DNA of 64,000 bases from Desulfofustis limnaeus (GTDB taxonomy: Bacteria > Desulfobacterota > Desulfobulbia > Desulfobulbales > Desulfocapsaceae), in the NCBI RefSeq assembly GCF_023169885.1, contig NZ_AP025516.1, positions 3,513,501 through 3,577,500 on the forward strand, written 5' to 3'. Below the pieces are notes generated by a model. That model saw only the letters and a list, made by a program, of their open reading frames with translations, did no database searches and had not been told where the DNA came from. Shown here one piece after another: positions 9,601 through 18,239 of this stretch (positions are counted from its first letter, which is position 1; the number at the start of each line of letters is the position of its first letter). Both the position numbers and the translations under genes were made by a program.

Positions 9601-9636
9601 GGCAGTTACAGGTTAATTCTTGTAACTGCCTTTTTT
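9601..9636 (+). terminator. Rho-independent terminator after tRNA-fMet (element-borne)
   Basis: Perfect 10-bp stem GGCAGTTACA / TGTAACTGCC, 10-base loop, then six T residues. It lies inside the element, so integration replaced the chromosomal terminator of the tRNA, which is now at 27331-27368. Confidence 0.9.
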
Positions 9637-9647
9637 CTTTTATGGTT

Positions 9648-9667
9648 GTGTAAGCGCTATGTAAGCA
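9648..9667 (+). repeat. Candidate integrase arm-type site, left
   Basis: 20-bp segment containing TGTAAGC twice in direct orientation. It matches 27140-27159 at 19 of 20 bases. Both copies lie just inside the two ends of the element, as expected for arm-binding sites of a tyrosine recombinase. No gene is supported between here and 10144. Confidence 0.6.
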
Positions 9668-10043
9668 GTTTCTCTTCAGCCCTCTCCGCTCCTCCACTCA
9701 ACTCGCCGTCCTGAGTCATCAACATCTATTCCGTCCAATCCACTACCCGGAGGGGTATACCCCGAGTGTTCCACCCTCCACCTTTTTACCGTGTCAGAAA
9801 ACCTTGCCCCAACCTTGCCCCTATCCACGTCGATGAGGCCGGGATCGTCGAAAGCATGATTCTGTCCATGTTGCCAATGGCGATAAGGAGGAAATACTTT
9901 GCGGTACCGCCGTCTCGTTGTGCCGTTCTGCAATTAACCGTGTAACCGTTGCCGTACCAGCGCCGATCTGCGCCTCTGCTTGCTTGAAAGAGACCTAAAA
10001 ATACCCGGCTATTTTTCCAGGGGGCGTTGGAAAAAACTTCAGT

Positions 10044-10142
10044 GAAAACCTTTGGGAAACCTTAGGGTACTCCACCCCTTCTTGCTGCGCAGAAACCCCT
10101 TGCAGAACCTAGGCTGTACCTCTACCCTTTGTGAAACCTTTG
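10044..10142. repeat. Degenerate GAAACCTT repeats
   Basis: Three close copies of (G)GAAACCTT-like sequence (10044, 10055, 10131) and two looser ones (10092, 10105) in about 100 bp of otherwise gene-free DNA (9668-10144). Irregular spacing argues against a classical iteron array. Nothing else is recognisable in this stretch. Confidence 0.3.
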
Positions 10143-10144
10143 TA

Positions 10145-10423
10145 TCACCTCCCGCGCACCTCGTAATGCCAGAACGTTGTCTGCCAGCATGTTTCTGGTA
10201 GGGAGTGGATTGCCGCAAGGTGAGCGGCCTTGTCGAGCAAAACCGTCATGTCATTATTACAGTTTATGGCAACCTTGGCTGCGTCCCTATATACCGCAAT
10301 GTTTTGTTTTGCCTTCCCCACCCTCGCCGCGTACTCACTCAGCCCACCGCGCTGGACCTTGCTCTTCATAACGCGAGTTGCTATGATGAACGCACCCTTG
10401 AGAACGTGACCCGTGCCCGGCAC
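10145..10423 (-). pseudogene. ParB-like protein fragment
   Basis: 92 residues resembling the middle of ParB-like proteins on phages and plasmids: LSEYAARVGKAKQNIAVYRDAAKVA looks like the HTH region of ParB, and LLDKAAHLAAIHSLPETCW like the segment that follows. The N-terminal ParB nuclease-like domain (GERR motif) and the C-terminal dimerisation part are absent, so this is probably a remnant of a larger gene. It lies alone near attL. The resemblance is from memory of the family and is not an alignment. Confidence 0.45.
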
Positions 10424-10620
10424 ACAACCATTAATTTCTCAAAAAAGCTCCCATTTGAAACTATGCAAACTGCCAATCGGTTCTCATGCAAACCACATGA
10501 CGTTGGTATTTTTCTGCGTGATAACTAGCACAAAAGTTAACCCTAACCATTTCACCTACCGACGTGATAGACGTTAGTTTCCAAGATTGAAACGATGCTA
10601 TCCTAGCAGGGAAGCCTACT

Positions 10621-11334
10621 ATGAATGAATTTGATACCGGTAAAGAAAATGAAGACTCAAATATTAAAACAATTATTGACCCACATCAGTTCAATTTTTG
10701 TCAATTTGACGCCGCCAAAGGTCTAGGTCTGAAAGGCTTTACTCGATATGAATGGACCGGCAAACTGGAGCAATTTAATAGAATTATCTGGGCTCAACAA
10801 TTTAAGAAACCTGAACTTAAAACAGAATTGACAAAATTAGCATTTGAGTCTGCTTTATCAACTACTGCCATTGCAATGGATATTGATGATGTACAATTCC
10901 ATACGCTTGTTGTTAGCGAAGAGGATGCAAAATATCGTGAAAAATATTTTTGTGAAAGATTTTGGAACCGCATTGCATTCATTGCAACAGATAGTATCCC
11001 TGCCAATATTGACGAAAAAAAGATCTTATTAAAAATAATTGATGATTGCGCTCGGTACTGTTTTAGAGATGATCTCTCTCGAGATGAAGTGGAGCTACAA
11101 CGTTCCAGTAGGGCTGATGAGAATCTTGGGAAAAAGATAACGATTCAGGAGGTTGAAGCTGAGTATGAATTATTTTTTGAATGGGAAGAATTGAAACCCT
11201 TCATCCGAAACAATGATGAACTGTGGGCCTACAATACAGATCAAGAAAGTTGGGATCATCTAGCAGGAGAGTCCGGTGTTGCGTTAGTGAGAGATGGCGA
11301 GGTTATTGCTAGTATAATGACTAAAATAAGTTGA
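10621..11334 (+). CDS. Hypothetical protein, AT-rich
   Basis: 237-residue acidic protein that I do not recognise. It has no signal peptide, membrane segment or obvious catalytic motif. It is rich in Phe, Trp, Glu and Asp, with a predominantly helical look. The coding sequence and its upstream 200 bp are clearly more AT-rich than the chromosome to the left, indicating separate acquisition. It stands alone, followed by a convergent small gene. A toxin, immunity or anti-phage role is possible from location only. Confidence 0.6.
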   Translation: MNEFDTGKENEDSNIKTIIDPHQFNFCQFDAAKGLGLKGFTRYEWTGKLEQFNRIIWAQQFKKPELKTELTKLAFESALSTTAIAMDIDDVQFHTLVVSEEDAKYREKYFCERFWNRIAFIATDSIPANIDEKKILLKIIDDCARYCFRDDLSRDEVELQRSSRADENLGKKITIQEVEAEYELFFEWEELKPFIRNNDELWAYNTDQESWDHLAGESGVALVRDGEVIASIMTKIS

Positions 11335-11413
11335 TTGATCATTGAATAGGGATCAAGCCAGGAAGGGGGTCTATGTTCGAACCTCAAGCTGTTGTTGGAA
11401 TTGGCACTCTTGA

Positions 11414-11620
11414 TTATTCCCACATACGCAGACCGTTGAGCCTTATCGCAGTCTCTTCTTGCTCACCATCCAACCCAAACTCCCACTCAAGGTATTCAAG
11501 CCAACCCTGGGAAGTACCTTCCTCGTATCGTCGAAGATACCCTTCTACGATGGTATCCTGCAACCATCTGGCTGTATAGTCCCATTGTTCAAGAATTTCG
11601 TCCTTTCTTTCCGGTGTCAT
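11414..11620 (-). CDS. Small hypothetical protein
   Basis: 68-residue acidic protein rich in Glu, Tyr and Trp (for example EYLEWEFGLDGEQEE). The start has an AAGGAAA Shine-Dalgarno 6 bases upstream. No family recognised. It lies between two plus-strand cargo genes. The plausible composition and ribosome site argue for a real gene, but its length leaves doubt. Confidence 0.45.
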   Translation of the reverse strand: MTPERKDEILEQWDYTARWLQDTIVEGYLRRYEEGTSQGWLEYLEWEFGLDGEQEETAIRLNGLRMWE

Positions 11621-11690
11621 AAGCGTTTCCTTTTAACAGTAGCCCAGGCATCTGACAAATATCTGACAACCCTCTGACTGGCGATCTGAA

Positions 11691-12356
11691 ATGCTACTGA
11701 GACTTCTTCTGGTATTCCTCTTGACCGCCATTTGGCCGGTAACTGTGGCCGCTCTTGAAGGCAAGGTGATCAATGTAGCGGACGGAGACACGATCACAGT
11801 CCTGTCACAAGGCAATCAACAAACCAAGGTTCGGCTATACGGGATAGACTGTCCCGAAGACGGGCAACCTTTCGGGAGGGCAGCAAAGAAGTTTACGGCA
11901 AGCCTGGTTGCTGGGAAGCACGTTCAGGTCACCAAATATGACACTGATCGATATGGTCGTTTAGTGGGAGTTGTGACGGTCAACGGTAGGAACGTTAACG
12001 AGAGCGTCATAGCTGCTGGTTATGCGTGGCAGTTTCGGAAATATTGCCAAGAGTCTTTCTGCTATGACTGGCTGGAAATTGAACAGCAAGCGAAATCAGT
12101 ACGGCTCGGTTTGTGGAGTGACAAAGATCCGGTGCCACCGTGGGAATGGCGTAGCGGGATAAGGAACAGTAGCTATCAGAAAACGAACCAGGGGTATTTT
12201 CCCGATGGAAGCAAGTACCATGGCAACGTCAAGAGCATGGTATTCCATAGCTCTAAGTGCAAGCACTACAACTGCAAGAACTGCACGCGGGTATTCAACA
12301 GCAGGGAGGAAGCATTAAGAGCAGGTTATAAGGCATGTGGCAATTGTCGGCCTTAG
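11691..12356 (+). CDS. Secreted staphylococcal-nuclease-like (SNase) protein with C-terminal Cys motif
   Basis: Thermonuclease-family phosphodiesterase, 221 residues. An N-terminal signal peptide (about 1-21, hydrophobic LLRLLLVFLLTAIWPVTVAA) implies export. SNase motifs are GKVINVADGDTITV (about 24-37), KVRLYGIDCPEDGQPFG with the catalytic Arg, and DRYGRLVGVVTVNGRNVNESVIAAGYAW. The C-terminal 50 residues hold FHSSKCKHYNCKNCTRVFNSREEA and KACGNCRP, an Ada-like zinc-binding or envelope-associated module seen on some SNase proteins. It could degrade extracellular or periplasmic DNA. As satellite cargo it may limit DNA entry or serve host nutrition; neither can be decided here. The following 380 bp (12357-12736) hold no supported gene. 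Confidence 0.88.
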   Translation: MLLRLLLVFLLTAIWPVTVAALEGKVINVADGDTITVLSQGNQQTKVRLYGIDCPEDGQPFGRAAKKFTASLVAGKHVQVTKYDTDRYGRLVGVVTVNGRNVNESVIAAGYAWQFRKYCQESFCYDWLEIEQQAKSVRLGLWSDKDPVPPWEWRSGIRNSSYQKTNQGYFPDGSKYHGNVKSMVFHSSKCKHYNCKNCTRVFNSREEALRAGYKACGNCRP

Positions 12357-12736
12357 ATCGATTTGAGGTTCATCATGACCTTTTCCGTTCAGGTTTAGGT
12401 GGGGCAAGAGCGGCATGGCCCCAAAAAACTTGCCCCAACCGAAGATAGCAGGTACTCTTTTCCTATCCAATGTAGCAGTTTTATGCGTGGGATTTGGTTT
12501 GATTAACATACCGTAGGTAAAAGGTTTTCATGGTATCATCAACTCGATTCCGCCAAACTCTAGCTGGATGAGGAAAATGTCACTGTATTGCTGGAAATGT
12601 TCAGGAGATTGAGAAAAAAGGGTAGAAAGTTGAATCAACCCTCAGGCGAGCGGCGTCTTAGCCAAGATATAGAATCATCCTAGGCTTCTGTTTTCCACGA
12701 CGGATTACCACAAATATTGACGTATATCGAGAGAAT

Positions 12737-15700
12737 ATGAGTACGTTGGCACTACGAATCCTTACCATTCTCGAGGGCGGTCAATCGCTTAAGGCTCGAG
12801 CAATTGCGGCCAAGGTTGGTGCAGAACAGACCGAAGTGAACCGGGAATTGTACGGATCTCTGCGAGGCCGGGTACAAAAGGATTCTGAGTTCCGGTGGAG
12901 TCTTGCCAAACAAACTGAGACGCTGCCAACTCAAAACCATTTGGAGAACACGACCTCCGTGGACCCACCTGCATCAGAAGAAGTTCCGAAATGTCAAAAG
13001 TGCGGACGTCCGATGAAACTGAGAACCGCAAAGAGAGGATCGAACCGCGGTAACCAGTTTTGTGAATGCTCGGGGTTTCCAGATTGCCAAGAGATTCAGC
13101 CATACGAGAAGGACCAGTGTGCTTCTGATGAAACCGAAGCCAGCCCAGCTGCTGCGGTACTTTCCAAATTTGTGGAATGGCGAGAGAGCAAGGCACGTGC
13201 AAATTGGAGTGCCGAATATGTTTCGGTTGGGGCTGGATCGTCATTATTTGCAGCTACGGTTGAATCTAGCCCTGGGGCAGCAAGGCTGTTATCACAAACC
13301 CTGATTTTGCTTACAAAGAATCGCCCACCTGAGCCAGTCGATGAATATACTGCCGGATTACTGGCAGTTGCCGAGAAGCTCCTTCTAAGAGGACGGATGC
13401 CGTTACCGTCGCTTTCCGTTGAAGAAGAGTCACTGCGGATACATGGACTTGAAAATCTGGTGGAGGACGTCAGTTTTAACGGACGGGAAAACGGATGGGA
13501 ATGGAGAAAGGCACCGCCGAGATGGTCCGATGAGGCGCTTTGTACAAGGAGAAATTTTTACAGCTGTGAAGAACTCACCATCCCCGAGGTGACGGGCAGT
13601 TCATTTCTGGATAGCGAGTGGGAGGAACGATTCATCGAGATAGTGGCAACTACTGACGAGTCGCTAACGCACTGGTTGTCACCTCAAGTGCCGATTGCAA
13701 ATTTAGTCGGTACCACTGAGGGGGCAGCTCTTGATGACCGTCGGGTGGATTTCTTGTTCAGCCATCCAAGGCTCTCAAAGGCGCTGGTGATTGAAATAGA
13801 TGGGGAGGACCACGTTCCTGCGGTCGATCAGCAACGTGATCGGTTGTTGCAGAATGCTGGGCTTGAAGTTTATCGGATTCCGAATCGCGAGATTGCGGTT
13901 GGGCTAGGCCCGATGCTGGACAAGCTGCTTGCTAGGATAAGAACGACAATTCAGCAAGAGCCAAATCGGCAGAGCGAAGCATTTAGAGCAGGACAATTTT
14001 CTTTAGAGTGTGCGTGGGGGGCCAAACTACAGCTTGCTGTGCTGAGAGCGATGCAGAAAGGCTGGCTCCAGGCAGCCGCCGACGGTTGGCATATACGTAT
14101 AGACTCACAGTTAGGATCGAGTGTTGAAGCGGTTGAGGATCTCGTACGCTTGCTCGAGGCTATAGAGCAGATTTACGAGGGATACCTACTGCCAGGGCAA
14201 GTGGTGGTACAGATCGGAACCAGAGCACCGATTGTTTTCAGTCGAACTGAGAAGGGATGGGCGAGAGAGTTGGGAGAGCCATATTTGTTCCCCAATTTGG
14301 CTGCCGTAGCGATCTCCCTAGAGCACGACAATGGTCCCTGGACGGCGTATCCGGAGACAGAGACGGATTTAGTCGTGCGGCCAGCGTTCGCTCCGCACGA
14401 GTTTGCACCGCTCCATGTATCGGGCAGTCAAACCCGCCTGATAACGTCTATTGGCTTCGATACAGTGCGGCCACATCTGCGTTACATTCTGCAACAAATC
14501 TTTCGCAAACAGGATTTCCTTGAGGGGCAGGCGGAAGCAATCTACAACGCACTGTGCGGCGAAGATTGTATCGTTCTGCTGCCCACTGGGGGTGGAAAAA
14601 GCATTATTTACCAACTCAGTGGATTGTTAAGCCCAGGCATAACTTTGGTAATCGATCCGCTAGTGTCTTTGATTGAAGATCAAATCCGAGGACTGCACCT
14701 TTACGGAATTGACCGCGCGGTGGGCATTTCAAGCGCGACCGGCGATAGAGAAGAAAGAGAGCGACTGCTGAAGGCGGCAGAGCGAGGGGAGTTTATCTTT
14801 GTCCTCGTAGCGCCAGAAAGAATGCAGTCCCCGGTCTTCAGGGATACGCTACGCGTTATGTCGTCAATAAGCCGCGTGAACCTTGCAGTTATTGATGAGG
14901 CGCACTGTGTATCAGAATGGGGGCATGATTTCCGGCCAGCGTATTTGAACCTCGCTCGGAATCTAAGAAGGCTGGGGGCGACTAACGGACATCCACCGAC
15001 GATTCTGGCACTTACGGGCACAGCATCCCGTGCAGTCCTGCGGGATATGGTGGCGGACCTTGAACTCGATGCTCGGACGAAAAATGCCATTGTCCGGCCA
15101 GCAAGTTTCGATCGCCAGGAACTTAGTTTTAGGATCGTCGAGACGGACAGTCGCAACGTGAGGGTGGACTTCAGGAGCGTCCTTATGGAATTGCCGCCAG
15201 CTTTCAGTTGCTCTGGAGCAGACTTCTACACACCGGCTGGGAAGAATACCTTCAGTGGTGTAGTTTTCACTTCATTTGCCAAAGGGCAAAATGGGGTAAT
15301 CAAGCTTCGCGATGAAATTATGGCGGTCGCCCGTACCTCGGCAACGATCTATTCCGGCGGACCTCCGTTGCAAACTATGAATCGAATCTTGTGGAATACT
15401 GAGAGGAGAGAGAATGCAAGGCGTTTCATGGCAAATGAAGCGCCGGTGCTGGTAGCGACAAAAGCGTTCGGAATGGGGATCGACAAACCGAACATCAGGT
15501 ATACGATCCACTTCGGAATGCCAGGGTCGCTTGAAGCATTTTATCAGGAAGCGGGAAGAGCAGGACGTGATCGAAGACCTGCAAAGTGCATAGTTCTGTT
15601 CTCAAAACCAGCGCCTCATATCGAATCAGAGCTTGATTTAATACGGAGGCAGTTGCCGGAACTTCGATCCGCTTTCCAGGCAACCGCATGGAACGCAAGA

Positions 15701-16765
15701 GGTGATCTGGGCTCTGCACTTTTCTTCCATTTAAACTCATTCAAAGGACCGGAAGAAGAGCTTAATGATGTCCGCAATCTTGCCACACGTTTGCAGAATT
15801 TGCGCATAGGAGAAAGCGTCGAGTTCGATTTGCCGAGGGCAGAGGAAGAAAAGAAGCGATTGGAGAAGGCTCTTTTCAGGTTGGTTCAAGTTGGTGTGCT
15901 GGCAGATTACGAGTTGGATTACGGTCGTTACATAATTCGAGCGATCGGGGGATCGCGGGAACATAGCACGATACAGGATCGGATTCTCGACTACGTGCGC
16001 CGTTCAGATAGCGGCCGTGTTGCAGACGTGCAAAAGCAGCTTGAGCCTATTGTCTCACGAGGATCATCAATCAACACAGTTGTTGATTTAATCGGGGTAC
16101 TGATTGGGTTTTGCTACGACACGATAGAACGCGCTCGCCGCCGCTCAATTTTTGAGGCAATGGAAGCAGCCAAGCAGGGGCGAGATCCGGCGAATTTCCG
16201 CCGACGACTGCTGGATTATTTACAAGAGGGAATGGACCCGGAGTCGCTTCAAAGATTGGTAGAAACCGAGGAGATAAATTTTTCGGTATGCGAGGAGATG
16301 CTCCGAAAAACCAACAACGTAATCGAAGCAGGAGAATTACGGGGTATTACTATTCGCTTTCTCGAATCATATCCTGACCATCCGGTCCTGTTGGTGTTGC
16401 GGGCGTTGAGTGAGAGTCTCAGCGAAGACTGTGACGATACCGTAGTTCTAGATTCGCTTCGACAGCTTCTTGGACCTGCGGTCGACAAGTATTCGGTTAC
16501 ACAATCAACCCTTGACGAAGCGGTTGGCTTAATCGCCAGAGTTGCTGAGAACCGATCGCCTCGTTTATTCCCTGCATTGCTACTAGCGATAGAGGAAGGG
16601 GAGTACACCACGATTGATCGATCGGTGACGTACGATGAACTCTGCCGCCGGGGTTTAAAGGCGGGTTCTGAGGAGGTGTACGATCTCGTAATATTAGCAC
16701 GTCTCAGAGAGAACGTAGACCGATTAAAGACGGTGATGGGCATACTATCTTTGGAAAATAGTTAA
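12737..16765 (+). CDS. Giant HTH / zinc ribbon / DUF559-like nuclease / RecQ-like helicase fusion
   Basis: 1342 residues. Visible order: winged-helix-like N-terminus (1-60); topoisomerase-type zinc ribbon KCQKCGRPMKLR with further Cys at 109, 111 and 117; a PD-(D/E)XK-type nuclease (about 290-390) with E298, RRVDF (D338) and VIEIDGEDH (E353, D355, H359), like Vsr/DUF559 nucleases; an uncharacterised middle; then a RecQ-like helicase with Walker A LPTGGGKS (614-621), DEAHCVSEWGHDFRP (720-734) and the C-lobe signature FGMGIDKPN...QEAGRAGRD. The tail of about 300 residues is unknown. RecQ enzymes unwind 3'-tailed DNA, so the fusion could unwind and cut invading DNA. The start follows a GAGAG site. 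The partner gene begins 23 bp downstream. Its position as satellite cargo suggests anti-phage defence. Confidence 0.88.
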   Translation: MSTLALRILTILEGGQSLKARAIAAKVGAEQTEVNRELYGSLRGRVQKDSEFRWSLAKQTETLPTQNHLENTTSVDPPASEEVPKCQKCGRPMKLRTAKRGSNRGNQFCECSGFPDCQEIQPYEKDQCASDETEASPAAAVLSKFVEWRESKARANWSAEYVSVGAGSSLFAATVESSPGAARLLSQTLILLTKNRPPEPVDEYTAGLLAVAEKLLLRGRMPLPSLSVEEESLRIHGLENLVEDVSFNGRENGWEWRKAPPRWSDEALCTRRNFYSCEELTIPEVTGSSFLDSEWEERFIEIVATTDESLTHWLSPQVPIANLVGTTEGAALDDRRVDFLFSHPRLSKALVIEIDGEDHVPAVDQQRDRLLQNAGLEVYRIPNREIAVGLGPMLDKLLARIRTTIQQEPNRQSEAFRAGQFSLECAWGAKLQLAVLRAMQKGWLQAAADGWHIRIDSQLGSSVEAVEDLVRLLEAIEQIYEGYLLPGQVVVQIGTRAPIVFSRTEKGWARELGEPYLFPNLAAVAISLEHDNGPWTAYPETETDLVVRPAFAPHEFAPLHVSGSQTRLITSIGFDTVRPHLRYILQQIFRKQDFLEGQAEAIYNALCGEDCIVLLPTGGGKSIIYQLSGLLSPGITLVIDPLVSLIEDQIRGLHLYGIDRAVGISSATGDREERERLLKAAERGEFIFVLVAPERMQSPVFRDTLRVMSSISRVNLAVIDEAHCVSEWGHDFRPAYLNLARNLRRLGATNGHPPTILALTGTASRAVLRDMVADLELDARTKNAIVRPASFDRQELSFRIVETDSRNVRVDFRSVLMELPPAFSCSGADFYTPAGKNTFSGVVFTSFAKGQNGVIKLRDEIMAVARTSATIYSGGPPLQTMNRILWNTERRENARRFMANEAPVLVATKAFGMGIDKPNIRYTIHFGMPGSLEAFYQEAGRAGRDRRPAKCIVLFSKPAPHIESELDLIRRQLPELRSAFQATAWNARGDLGSALFFHLNSFKGPEEELNDVRNLATRLQNLRIGESVEFDLPRAEEEKKRLEKALFRLVQVGVLADYELDYGRYIIRAIGGSREHSTIQDRILDYVRRSDSGRVADVQKQLEPIVSRGSSINTVVDLIGVLIGFCYDTIERARRRSIFEAMEAAKQGRDPANFRRRLLDYLQEGMDPESLQRLVETEEINFSVCEEMLRKTNNVIEAGELRGITIRFLESYPDHPVLLVLRALSESLSEDCDDTVVLDSLRQLLGPAVDKYSVTQSTLDEAVGLIARVAENRSPRLFPALLLAIEEGEYTTIDRSVTYDELCRRGLKAGSEEVYDLVILARLRENVDRLKTVMGILSLENS

Positions 16766-16788
16766 GCTAACAGAAGAGGATTAATCAG

Positions 16789-17352
16789 ATGGTATTGGAA
16801 GCGGAGCTAAGGCAGCGGGTGGAGCAGTCGTCGAAGGAACTTGAGGAGATCATCGATTCCCTTCAACACATTAAGCGCCTGGCCGACAGCCAGCAGTCAT
16901 CCACAGAGCAACTGGCAAAGGTCGCAAAGCTCATGGAGGAGGTCGCAAAAAAGCTTGGCACTTTGCAGGTAATGGCGGGGCAGTCAGAGTCAGCTCTACA
17001 GACCGCAGTAGAGTCTGTAAAAGCGGCAGACTGGACGGCGATTATCAAGCAGATTAGGGCGGTGGGAGCTCGACTAGAGAACGCGGTGCAACTCGGGGAG
17101 AGCGGAAAGAATGACTTGGCATCATTGAAGGCAGGTCTCAGCAAGGTTCTCCAGAAGATCGAAGCAGCGAGTAGAGAACAGGCCGCGGCAATTGAAAAAA
17201 TCGAAAAGAGTTTAGAAGGCAAATTTGAAGAAGCAGGCGTCAGATTTGAGGCTTTGGAAAAACGAATCGGCAACGCTGTCACGGCCGCTTGGGTGGCGGC
17301 GGTGATGGCCGCGGGAGCTGCGGCTGTAGGTGTTTTTAGCCTGTTGAGATAG
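16789..17352 (+). CDS. Coiled-coil protein with C-terminal membrane anchor
   Basis: 187 residues. Almost the whole chain (1-160) is amphipathic heptad-like helix rich in Ala, Glu, Lys and Leu. The last 25 residues (AAWVAAVMAAGAAAVGVFSLL) form one tail-anchor-like membrane segment. There are no catalytic motifs. It begins 23 bp after the helicase-nuclease stop on the same strand, so the two are almost certainly co-expressed. Such tail-anchored coiled coils can tether a partner to the membrane, act as sensors or oligomerise into effectors. I do not recognise a named family. Confidence 0.75.
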   Translation: MVLEAELRQRVEQSSKELEEIIDSLQHIKRLADSQQSSTEQLAKVAKLMEEVAKKLGTLQVMAGQSESALQTAVESVKAADWTAIIKQIRAVGARLENAVQLGESGKNDLASLKAGLSKVLQKIEAASREQAAAIEKIEKSLEGKFEEAGVRFEALEKRIGNAVTAAWVAAVMAAGAAAVGVFSLLR

Positions 17353-17477
17353 CTTAGGCGTAAATAAACCAAGCGCCAGAGGGGAAGGTAATAGACGCCG
17401 AATTCATACACAAGATGAAAGCCATAGGTGGCAGAAAATCAGGCATGAAGGTTCGGGAGGGAGAGTTCTAAACAGTC

Positions 17478-17732
17478 ATGAAAATCAGCAAAGAGGAAGC
17501 GATTGAACTCGCTGCCGATTATATCCGGGAAATGGTCAAAGGAAGGCTTCATGTACAAGAATCTTGCCCACACGGCACGTCTTACGGAGAGCCGAAAGGG
17601 AACTCAGATGATTATTGGTACATCAAAATGCCCGATCTATCAGGGCGGGGTGGGTTTCAACTAGACGGGACAAGCATATACCTTACAATCTGTAAAGAAA
17701 CCGGCGAAGTCGATTCCTTTTCTGTTCGGTAA
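17478..17732 (+). CDS. Small hypothetical protein
   Basis: 84 residues, unrecognised. The C-terminal half (DDYWYIKMPDLSGRGGFQLDG, then SIYLTICKETGEVDSFSV) looks like a small mixed alpha/beta fold of the kind found in immunity and inhibitor proteins, but that is only an impression. The start is preceded by AGGGAGAG. The stop is 24 bp before the ATG of the next gene, which is co-directional. Confidence 0.6.
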   Translation: MKISKEEAIELAADYIREMVKGRLHVQESCPHGTSYGEPKGNSDDYWYIKMPDLSGRGGFQLDGTSIYLTICKETGEVDSFSVR

Positions 17733-17756
17733 TCTGTGATTGCAAGGTTGGAATCC

Positions 17757-18218
17757 ATGATCAAGCTGATTGTCTCTGGCTGCCAGACGGGGGCCGACAT
17801 AGCTGCAATCGACGCGGCCATAGCTAACGATTTCCCCTATAGTGGGTGGGTGCCGAGAGGTCGGAAAACTGAGGCAGGCCCATTACCGGAGAAGTACGTC
17901 GTCAGGGAAATGCCGACCGCTGGTTACCCGAAACGTACAGAACAGAATGTCATCGACTCGGACGGCACCGTCATTTTCACGCATGGCAAGCTGTCTGGTG
18001 GATCAGACCTGACAAGGAAGCTAGCCATCAAACACGGCAAGCCATGGCTGCATATCGACTTACTACGATTGTCACAAGATCAAGCCGTTGAATCGCTGTG
18101 GGCTTGGATTGCTGACAACGACATTGAGGTGTTGAATGTTGCAGGCCGGAGCGCAAGCAAGGATGAGCGGATTTACACTTCTGTACGTGAAGTTATTGAC
18201 CGCGTGCTGAATGATTAG
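17757..18218 (+). CDS. Putative molybdenum-carrier / SLOG-like nucleotide-binding protein
   Basis: 153 residues of the family annotated putative molybdenum carrier (YpsA/LOG-like Rossmann fold). Hallmarks are KLIVSGCQTGADIAAIDAAI at the N-terminus, GWVPRGRKTEAGPLPEKY and the central DGTVIFTHGKLSGGSDLT. LOG/SLOG relatives bind nucleotides, and several act as sensors or nucleosidases in defence systems; direct evidence for molybdenum handling is limited to structural work. I prefer the ATG at 17757 over the GTG at 17736, because the family begins at IKLIVSG. It is likely co-transcribed with the 84-residue gene before it. Confidence 0.82.
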   Translation: MIKLIVSGCQTGADIAAIDAAIANDFPYSGWVPRGRKTEAGPLPEKYVVREMPTAGYPKRTEQNVIDSDGTVIFTHGKLSGGSDLTRKLAIKHGKPWLHIDLLRLSQDQAVESLWAWIADNDIEVLNVAGRSASKDERIYTSVREVIDRVLND

Positions 18219-18239
18219 CCCTATAGCTTGCAGAATTAC

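Noticed and set aside
9676-9933. 85-codon minus-strand frame near attL
   Set aside because: No ribosome site, no family, biased Arg/Gly/Asp composition.
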